DNA from: Harmothoe impar
Lineage: Eukaryota; Annelida; Polychaeta; Phyllodocida; Polynoidae
Reading direction: 5' to 3'
Length of the DNA stretch: 64,000 bases
Assembly: GCA_947462335.1 (NCBI GenBank)
Contig: OX381706.1
Span: 12,872,784 to 12,936,783, forward strand
The notes under the pieces were generated by a model that saw nothing but the letters and a program-made list of their open reading frames with translations, was not told the origin of the DNA and made no database searches. Made by a program: the position numbers and the translations under genes. This document shows, in pieces, positions 56,093-64,000 of the stretch (the first letter of the stretch is position 1; each line of letters begins with the position of its first letter).

Positions 56093-56680
56093 ACTATTTC
56101 AGCCATGGCTTGGCCATGTCTGAGCCCACACAGACAACAAGGTTCCACTAGCAGAGGTATTTGCTGCCTTTATGAAGACAATTTACACTGGATACCTGTG
56201 ACGCTGGTTTGCTGGAGCACAGAAGGCCAATAGACTGCTAAAAGGAGCGGGCCTTTTAGCTATCATGTCTCCGTATATGGAAATAACAGGCGGCAGGGAT
56301 GAAAAACATTATGGAAATATGAACGGGGAGCGGACAAAAATAAAAAGGGAACTAGTCTTAGAATATGTGAGGAGATGGTTTGATGGCTGTAAAAGATTGC
56401 AATAATAGAAATAACTGGTTTCAATTTCAAGTGTTGGTAGTTGCTTGGACATGGACTGTGATGCAGCAAGAATGTACTTAAATCCTCCATCTTGATTTAG
56501 GTTTGAGGGCAATTTCAATGCACCCATAATGCTGTGTTCCATCTGTCAATTAGGACACATGTATATAATTCAACTGCCTTAAATGAATAGGGACATTCTG
56601 GATGATAGCGTTGCTGATCATGATATATCAGATATAGGCTACTCATCATAATGCGCCTCCAGCCTCGTGTGGAAGACACC

Positions 56681-57047
56681 GAAGCCAACATTGCTTAGTG
56701 GGGCCTATATGTGTAAGCCCATCTTGGCATGCTGATTTGCCCATATCTGGGTTATGGTCCTTTTTGCCCAGGGCTACAAGTGGGACCCCAGATGCGGCAG
56801 CCCAGATTCAATGTGCCCGGCTCAAGCCCAGATTTTTTTCACTCGAGCACAAACTATAATAATTACAATAAATGGTGAATTCTGGAGGAAAATTAGTTGT
56901 AAGCATGCTTTTGAATATCAGCAATACATATCTATGAAAAAATTAATTCCTGAGTGGTCTCCTACTTATAGCAGTAGACAAACGGGGAACATAACCCAGT
57001 TATGGACAAGCCCATTTGGCCCAAGTATAAAACATGTGGGCCCCGCC
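56681..57047. mobile_element. Long-TIR foldback element, copy B
   Basis: Partner of 15,578-15,905. B keeps AATTAATTCCTGAGTGGTCTC and CTCCTACTTATAGCAG, which A lacks. Confidence 0.75.
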
Positions 57048-57079
57048 GGTGGCCGATACTGTCTGGGAAGGGACGCCTC

Positions 57080-57290
57080 AGCTCTAGGCTGTAACAATAG
57101 ACAGACATTAAGAAGCTGACAGGGCCGACAGGCAATTGGATTACCATCGTGGCACTTTTTAGTCAATGTCCAATTCAGTAGACTGTTTTCTATTGGCTTT
57201 TTTAATACAGCCAGTATTGTGTCAAAACAGCACAGGGGTTTAAGAATGTAAGAAGAGTGTGGGCTGTGTTAGGATAAAGATAAATGTGTT
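57080..57290 (+). repeat. Dispersed repeat, copy B
   Basis: Partner of 15,940-16,150: GGCTGTAACAATAGACAGAC and GGCAATTGGATTACCATCG. Confidence 0.75.
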
Positions 57291-57419
57291 ATTATAATTG
57301 CATAGAGGCATACATTTATAGTGGTACCACCATACATACCCCTTTCCTGATGTCTCTTCATTTGTTTAATAATACAATAAGGAATACAACATACAGAAGC
57401 GTCTACTGTGAGATGAAAA

Positions 57420-57627
57420 CACTTGGTCGTCATGATGCATGAATGCACTCTTGGTGAGTAACTCACCAGTGCTTCATTTAAGCATAATGTCTACCCTGAG
57501 GAGATGAGATACTCTTGAAGGGTTGGCAGGATGTACCAATGCAGCACAGGTGAGATACTCGCCGGGCCTGCAATGGTGCATTGGGACAACAAATGTTAGC
57601 TATTGGTGACGTCCCGTCCATAAAGGG
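57420..57627. mobile_element. Family 1 MITE specific to copy B, left end missing
   Basis: Begins at TTGGTCGTCATGATGCATG and ends GTCCCGTCCATAAAGGG, then TTAA at 57,628. It replaces about 130 bp of A (16,278-16,405), so insertion was accompanied by a deletion. Confidence 0.8.
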
Positions 57628-57779
57628 TTAAGAGATCAATACGTACATGTTACACAAGTGTAGGCACCTATGCTTTCTGACTTAGAATTTATAGCATACG
57701 TTACTTTATAGCATATGTTGGGCCAGTGAGTGTATGCTCTTAAGGCTGAAAATATGTATAAAGTTGTCTGGAGTTTTTT

Positions 57780-57975
57780 CAGATGTTGCTGTTATGTTAC
57801 AATTAATGGCATTAGTTCTCAGATTTGCCTATTCCACTATTCTCATTAATAGCTCTATCACTGACTGCTATTCCTATTTTAAAGATCACTCAAGTAATGC
57901 AACCTTTCTTCTTTTATCTTTGCAGGTATGTATACTGGCCCATAATCCGAATCTGAAAAGCAGTAAAGGGTAGGT
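57780..57975 (+). other. Back-to-back splice acceptor/donor motif, copy B
   Basis: CTTTCTTCTTTTATCTTTG, CAG at 57,923-57,925, GTATGT at 57,926-57,931. Upstream TTTTTTCAG ends before ATGTTGCTGTTATG. Same arrangement as 16,530-16,745. Confidence 0.4.
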
Positions 57976-59091
57976 GCAATTTAAAGATTTTGGACCTTTT
58001 TTGGGCCCAGTTCATGCAAGCTATGACTGAAGCTTCCCTGACATCCAACATGAATTAGGCCAAAGAAAAAGGTGTGTTTCAGGTAACCCGACCCTACCTA
58101 GCAAACCAGGGGAGACCCTAGAAATATTTATTCAATTTTGGGAAAAATGATTATATAGCAAGTTATTTTTGGGCTATTTCAGAGTTGATTTGTTAGTCCT
58201 CAAGTTGACGCTGTTGTCGGCGACTGGGCGTTGAAGTTTGTGTGTCAAAGTCTTGGCTGTTTATCAGGCCAAAGTAAAACAATAAAAAGAATTAAAAAGA
58301 AAAAAAACTGACCTCTCTACCTAGATTATCAGACTGTGTAACCTTTTCTCTTTTTTTTTGGCCTAGTCTGGTTCAGCATCCCTGGCCATGTATTAGATAA
58401 CCTACGGCTGTATAGTGGTATGGTTCATAACCAATGCCCCACAAGGTCGAGACGAGGTGTGAGCTTCTTTGTAAAACGTTAAACCCAATTGTACTCATAA
58501 CATCAAATAGATTCGGAGAAAGCTGGATTTCACAGAAATGGTTGGTTTATATATGAGGATTAACCTATTAAAAGTCGAAGTCTCCCAGGCGTGGCTTTTT
58601 TTCTAGAGGTGTTTTTATATCAGGATAGTGATGAGGCGCACTTTCAAATGTGGGTTGTGTTTCATTTTAAACACTATAAGATTTTAGAAGTAATAATGTA
58701 TTACTGTGTAATGACGTGGGAAAGCCATCTCCATGTCTAACAAATTAGTTCAGCTTTGAAATCAGATGTCACAGCTAGTGACTTTATGTGGTCCTCTACA
58801 TTAACCCTTTACGGGAGGATAATGCTTTATTTTTTCATCAAATACGGCAGTGCCAATTATTTATCTTGGTACAAGGAACGCTTATTTTAGCAACCCATTG
58901 GATATCCGACTGCTGAATTTCAAGTACCTGTGACATCATCATAATAGTGGTTTGTTTACATTTGTACAAAGTAGAAAAATGCTTTTCTAGGAGCCTCCTA
59001 TCATAATTTAGATGAATTGAAAATAGGGGGAAAAAAGGAGAAAAAAAAAGTGTAGAAATTCTATTTATTGCGCTGCGCTTTCTATGGACAT

Positions 59092-59230
59092 AGTGCATGA
59101 ATCTACTTGAACAGTACTGCATGCATGTATTAGCCAACCCTGTGGGACTGAGGCCCTAAGGGTCAGCATGATGCAACAATACATGTACATTGCCAATGAG
59201 CTACTCGCTGCTCATTGGTGCATCATGTTA
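59092..59230. mobile_element. Diverged family 1 MITE remnant, copy B
   Basis: Partner of 18,028-18,165: GGGTCAGCATGATGCAACAA and GAGCTACTCGCTGCTCATTG are unchanged. Confidence 0.6.
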
Positions 59231-59655
59231 CACAAGGTTTCACACGTTTGGTTACACAAGCTAAAAGTAATTATCAGGGAGGCACCTATATGCACTTAAG
59301 GCATGCCCTTTAAAGCTGATATTTTCACATTTAATAGCCTATGAGGGGATACGCTGTAAGTGCATCATATCCAAGGACAGTTCTAGCCATAAACATTAGA
59401 GCTTGGTAAAAAGGGGACTGGTGGTACGTGCATAGACTACAGGCTGACAACTGCAGGCGTCCATCCTTCTGTTTAGGGCCGATCCATCTATTGCCAGCTG
59501 GGGGGAGGGGGCTTGGTGGATATAGGGGAAGCCTTAATGAAACACAGACCATCGGTGGGGAAGCGAGCAAAACTAGTCAAGTCCCTATGCTGGGGCAAGA
59601 TTAAAAACAGCCCATTGAAATACCCGCAGATAAGCATGATGCTTCAGGTGTATGC

Positions 59656-59735
59656 GGTTTTTTTGGGTGTTTTTTTTTGGGAGGGGGGGGGGGTTCTCAA
59701 AATCTGACTGCAGTGGGGTGGGGGGGGGGGACTAG
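59656..59735. repeat. Poly-T / G-run tract
   Basis: Runs of T then several G runs of 7-10; counterpart of 18,590-18,700. Confidence 0.8.
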
Positions 59736-59941
59736 ACTACTTTTGGCTAATTGGTGGGAGGAGCTTATGGGTATAATGAGGGAGTCAATAATGACAGGAG
59801 ATGTGACTGTCATAATTATGGTGCACAGGCGCACTGATGGTATCATTGCCATGTTTTGAGATTCTAAGAAAATAAAACCTATCTATGTTAAATAGAGCAT
59901 CTGTTTAGACTAGTATATTGGGCCATGGTATACACGAACAA

Positions 59942-60117
59942 CCTTTACACACTTATCAACACGCTTTTCTGCAGCCACTTTTAACACACATTTGGTGTAA
60001 CATACCACACAGTACACACTCTTTGCCAAAAGTGTGTTGATTTCAATGGTGTGTTGCAAATATTGTGTGTAACTCCCTATACATGTTCCCGCAACACACT
60101 GTTCTAAGAGTGTAAAC
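59942..60117. mobile_element. Small MITE with TTTACAC(A/T)CTTA ends, copy B
   Basis: Partner of 18,951-19,120. Confidence 0.55.
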
Positions 60118-60451
60118 AGGGAAATGGTGTGCAAATGTGAGCATGTATGAAAACTAAAATAAGGCACAGTTAATGTACACTTAAAGCACATCTGTACACT
60201 ATTTTTGCTTACTCTTTTACTGAACTCATTTAACTGTGATGAATAAGCAAAGCAGTGGTCTTGCTATGCATTTTCCATATTCAGCTTTACTCTTAGCCCA
60301 TTTTTCCTAGAAAAAAACAGCTATTTTTTAAAATAGAAGAAGTATGATATTGACCGATTCAAGTCATTTTAATAACAAGAATTGCCCATCATCTGAGAAT
60401 TCGAATAACAGGGGGGGGGTGGCTTATCTACATGCTCTACTCCTATTTTAA

Positions 60452-60674
60452 CACTTTAAGGACAGATGTCACATTTGTCGTCATGATGCACCAATGCGAG
60501 TAACTCGCTAGTGCTACATTGCTGCATCATGCCGACCCTTCTGGAGTGTCTCAACCCAGTAGGGTCGGCATGATGCTTGAATGCAGCACTGGTGAGTTGT
60601 TCACTTGGTCTGCATCCATGCATCATGACGACCAAGGGCATGATGCATTAAGGCATCATGCCATCCTTAAAGGG
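60452..60674. mobile_element. Family 1 MITE, copy B
   Basis: TTAA 60,448-60,451, TTAG on the right. GGCATGATGC-ATTAAG-GCATCATGCC hairpin (60,637-60,662) is perfect here. Partner of 19,975-20,216, with small deletions in hairpins 1 and 2. Confidence 0.9.
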
Positions 60675-60729
60675 TTAGCACTGTATCCTGAGATGCATTG
60701 CCTGACAATAGTGCCATGGCTGAGCTCTA

Positions 60730-61050
60730 CAGACTCCTAATTACCATTTATCTCTCTCCTTCTCATATTAGTCTCCAGGGACGTACAGATCTATATAGGC
60801 CCCTAAGGCAAGGATAAGTTCATGATTTATCTCTGGGAAAGTCAAGACTCATATTAAAACTGCCATTCACTTTGTCAATTCATCTTCAATTTGTTTGAAT
60901 TTAACATGACAGCTTTCTTTCACCGTGGCAATTTCCATATGTTTACACCCATGCTTATGGTACTCAATTAGGGTGGCTGTCCATTGGGGAATATTAATAC
61001 TGAAGAGATGGTCTGAGTCTCAATACAGCCGGTTAATTGTCTCCAATATA
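60730..61050 (+). promoter_or_regulatory. Module M copy 5
   Basis: Duplicate of copy 3. Core 60,895-60,981: ACATGACAGCTTTC, CATATGTTTACACCCATGC and ACTCAATTAGGGTGGCTGTC. Four bases of the AAT-TTG spacer are lost here. Confidence 0.5.
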
Positions 61051-61384
61051 TTGCTAATGAGCATGGAAATGATTCATGCCTATCTTAGAAAATTAATATC
61101 ACACGGGTCAGAAGAAGCTCATTCCTAAAACTTCAAACCAATAGACAGTCTACATAAGGAGTATATTCCACTGATGTGAGTGCATCACACAACCTTTGTT
61201 CGGTTGAAAGTTCACAATGTTCAACGTATGGATAAATCTTGGCTGAACTGAAGGATTCACGGCAAATTTACATAAGCAAAATGCACCTTAATAGCATAAA
61301 CATACACACACACTTAATTTGTGGAATACAAAATTAACTACATTCGGTATGTCATGATAAATGCCGTAATTTATGTTGCTTCAG

Positions 61385-61880
61385 ATTCCCATCACATTTA
61401 AGAAAGGTTATGATTATGATGAATGCAGCTGGTAACTTCTGCACTGCTGAATCCATATTCAAAGGAATCACACAGGTCTCTGACAAAAAGGTGTCACCTG
61501 GATGAGCAACAATAGGTGAGATTCAAGGGGTCTACATGGGTCACAAAAGGTGTTTTCTGATTGGCTGGTTCACTTACAAGGGAAGTCAACCAGGCGCAGA
61601 AAAGCTTCCTGATTGGCCGACCCGGCAGACTAGTCTCCTCGGGGGCCTGGCACTGTCTGCGTGGACAAGGTTCCCTTTTTTGGGTTCCTTTTGTTATTTC
61701 AGATTCAAAGCCATAGCTTGGCCATGTCTGGGTGGGCTGGCACACCAGTGGGCCTACTAGTAGGAGTGTTTGCTGCCTCCGTGAACACAAGCGCAGCACG
61801 CTAGCTGCACACGAAGCCCATAAACAGCAGCAGCTTGTTCAGAGAAGGAGGCTAAACTGCCAAAAGGAGACGGCTATTCA
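61385..61880 (+). promoter_or_regulatory. Block N copy 5: CCAAT pair and acceptor-like site
   Basis: ATTGG at 61,560-61,564 and 61,612-61,616. CCTTTTGTTATTTCAG ends at 61,702. A frame of 116 codons (61,732-62,082) after it is open only in this copy; in A it stops after about 40 codons. Confidence 0.4.
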
Positions 61881-62539
61881 GCGACCCTCTTCCTCTGGCT
61901 TCCCCCTTAAGGACTGGGCCTGTGGAGGGGAGGCATTAATAAAAGGGCACCATATGGGGAAGGTGAATAGGGAAGGGACAAGAATTTTGAAAAAGGAAAC
62001 TGATAAAAAGAGGGGTGAGGAAATGGGTCATTGCCTGTTAAGGGTTACACTAATAGAAACAAAGTATTTTGGGAATTTATAGAATTTAAAAAGTTGGGCT
62101 GGTCCTGATCATCTTTGATGTGGAAATTGGGGATACTTGGCTCAAGGTTATATTCCACTAAAGGGAATCCGTCGTTAATCCATCGGCCAGAGTGAATTCA
62201 ACCAAAACTTAGTTGACTTTGATCTGACTGACAGATCCATGATATAATATTGACATTAGTGGAATACAACATTTAGAGGCAATCAGTGCCTAGTGTGAAG
62301 ATTCTTGTAACAAATCTTTTCATGCATGTAGCCTAGGATTCAATATCAAACTATCTGCAAACTTCCACTATAAATACCATACGGTGCTACTGTCAAATAA
62401 CCTAATATCGCTGACGTTGGACAAGACAGTATGCCTGGTTATTAAGGGAATAGACACGTTTCATAGCCGCGGACCATTGATATTGCTAATACCAACATAC
62501 CATGGACATATACTTGTGATGGTATTTGCTAGTATTTAT

Positions 62540-62545
62540 TTATAC

Positions 62546-62581
<36 letters not shown>

Positions 62582-62600
62582 ATATAAATATATATATCAC
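62540..62600. repeat. TA/TG microsatellite
   Basis: (TA)n, then (TG)n at about 62,561-62,580, then TATATAAATATATATA. Counterpart of the much larger 22,044-22,258 array, with the order of dinucleotides on the opposite strand sense. Confidence 0.9.
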
Positions 62601-63199
62601 TTTAAATCAAGCTACGATGCCACTTCAGCATTCAAAAGTATGTTTCATTGGTAAAGAATGTGCAATCTGCCCAACCGGAGACCCAATATTGGGTTTGGTG
62701 CCAATGCCACTAGCAGTTCTGTCACTGATGAATACCCGGTATAGGGAGATGAATGTGTGGCCCAAACTGCATTCCTATGCAGTGACAGCATCCCTCTATT
62801 CCTTTGTGCATCCTCCAATATACCACTCTATTCCAAATATTTCCCTACCCTTTATAATCAATACTATACGCTGGATAGGTCTGTGTCCATTATCAGTCCG
62901 CAGTTCTGTCTCCACTTATATTACAGATGCTGAAAGGAAGTCGATGACACAGTAAACAGGTTATGCTGTTTATACATGGATGGGTAGGCTATAGGGTACT
63001 TCAACCCATTCCATTATCTGTTACACTCTGCGTGACCTCCCCAGCATTATCTATCCATATAGTCCCACTCGTCTGGCCTCGAGAAACAGATCAGTTGCAT
63101 TGCCCAAAAACCAGTTGACAAAAACATTTATTGTCCAGTTAGTAAAACTGATATACTCATCAGAGCATACTCCTGGACTCTTCTTTTTTTTCTTTCTTT

Positions 63200-63285
63200 C
63201 TTACCATAAAACAGTGCATATAATCCTAACTCACGACTTTAGGCTGATCCTATAAGCCGCACTGGCAGTCTGAATTTGGTGACCT
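63200..63285. mobile_element. TATAAGCCGCAC-family repeat, copy B
   Basis: ATCCTAACTCACGACTTTAGG and TATAAGCCGCACTGGCAGTC; like copy A it lacks the middle segment seen at 48,630-48,660. Confidence 0.65.
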
Positions 63286-63888
63286 CTATACTGTATTATA
63301 AAAGCAAAAACTTGCGTATAATTTCTTAAAGGTATTGTCCTATAGTGTATGCATCTAGTGTTATAAGAGGAACGAGAAACCTCTGTTTGATGGAATACCC
63401 ACAGACATCTACAAAGAAGGATACCAATGGTGAGATAAACGGGTATCCTCAGTACTCACTAAAGATAGATTACAATGGTAAGGAGCATTTACGTACAGTC
63501 CCAATTGGTGATTAGCACATATTGTTCAGTGCTAAAGTGCATAATATCAGGCATCTACATCATCTAGATTGCTATTATGTAGTAGTTATAGGACGTGTAC
63601 CAATCTGTACAAGAAATACAGTGAATGAGCCTTATAGGCAATTTATAGGTGCCTTCACTGAATACCCCTTCAGATTGGTACTAGTCCTATAACTACTTTA
63701 TGCCACCAGCTGTATACAGTATACAAGAGGTGTGAAATGCTTTGTTCTCCGTGCCCGCTGTGGTATATGTGAGCAATATGTAGGCAATAATATCAAGAGT
63801 CATACAAAATGCTTGGTAACTTGGCTTCAGACTCCTGGGTGAGAAACGTGCCGATGGATATTCGTGATGATCAGTTCCCAAGCTTTAA

Positions 63889-64000
63889 CCTTTTCCCTGC
63901 CGATACTGCATATATGCAGTACCACTGTAAAACCGATACTGCATATATGCAGTACTGTATTTTAGTACCCAAAAACAGATACTGCATATATGCAGTACCA
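63889..64000. mobile_element. TTAA-targeted insertion carrying a palindromic satellite, cut by window end
   Basis: TTAA at 63,885-63,888 precedes CCTTTTCCCTGCCGATAC. Uninterrupted counterparts at 49,309-49,312 and 23,325-23,328 have the same TTAA in AGCTTTAATCAA. The insert holds three copies of the perfect palindrome TACTGCATATATGCAGTA (63,904, 63,937 and 63,980). A piggyBac-like element distinct from family 1 is inferred; its right end is beyond the window. Confidence 0.7.

Larger units (their letters stand above)
49549..63885 (+). repeat. Large segmental duplication, copy B
   Basis: Colinear with 10,222-23,540 as listed there. B-specific features: 940 bp at 50,105-51,046, about 790 bp at 51,165-51,955, MITEs at 52,566 and 57,420, and the TTAA insertion at 63,889. 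Confidence 0.95.

Noticed and set aside
61732..62082. 116-codon ORF after the acceptor-like site in copy B
   Set aside because: The matching frame in copy A (from 21,271) stops early, so it is not conserved.

Overview
The window is about 64 kb of AT-rich, repeat-dense, non-coding eukaryotic DNA. I could not support a single protein-coding gene, tRNA or rRNA. The longest open frames (145-165 codons) lie in simple repeats, or are not kept open between duplicated copies, or resemble nothing I recognise. Abundant short foldback DNA transposons, microsatellites and low-complexity tracts fit an animal genome, most likely an aquatic invertebrate or basal chordate. That placement is inference; no gene is available to fix the species.

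Layout. The left part (1-9,900) holds dispersed transposon copies, a long DNA palindrome (2,134-2,285), a pyrimidine-rich tract (about 5,200-5,620) and an old paralogous block (about 3,900-9,330). Copy A of a large duplication runs from about 10,222 to 23,540. The middle (23,545-48,410) is mostly single-copy within the window. It contains a large inverted repeat with 0.5 kb arms (26,203-26,731 and 31,048-31,560), a 14-bp minisatellite (28,333-28,696), a compound TA/GA microsatellite (36,343-36,845) and many transposon remnants. A loose copy of the duplication's tail (48,410-49,546) joins copy B head to tail; copy B (49,549-63,885) runs to the window edge. The simplest reading is a tandem duplication with a unit of about 39 kb, of which the window shows one full unit and the first 14 kb of the next.

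The most abundant element is a roughly 245-bp piggyBac-like MITE. It has TTAA target sites, ends of the type CCCTTTAAGGAC, and nested hairpins that would make a branched cruciform. There are about 20 copies, some older than the A/B duplication and some specific to one copy. Other families are an hAT-like MITE with ACTGATAATC ends, a foldback family with arms over 100 bp, a family with GCGCTTATT motifs, and a family carrying TATAAGCCGCAC.

The signal least explained by transposons is a module found five times (8.3, 13.6, 20.3, 54.7 and 60.7 kb) in the same orientation. Each copy has a conserved 90-bp core with homeodomain, TALE and forkhead-like motifs. About 0.5-1.2 kb downstream, four copies carry two ATTGG (inverted CCAAT) boxes exactly 52 bp apart, and all five keep a TTATTTYAG acceptor-like site. 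This could be a cis-regulatory or non-coding RNA unit amplified in steps, or an unrecognised old repeat.
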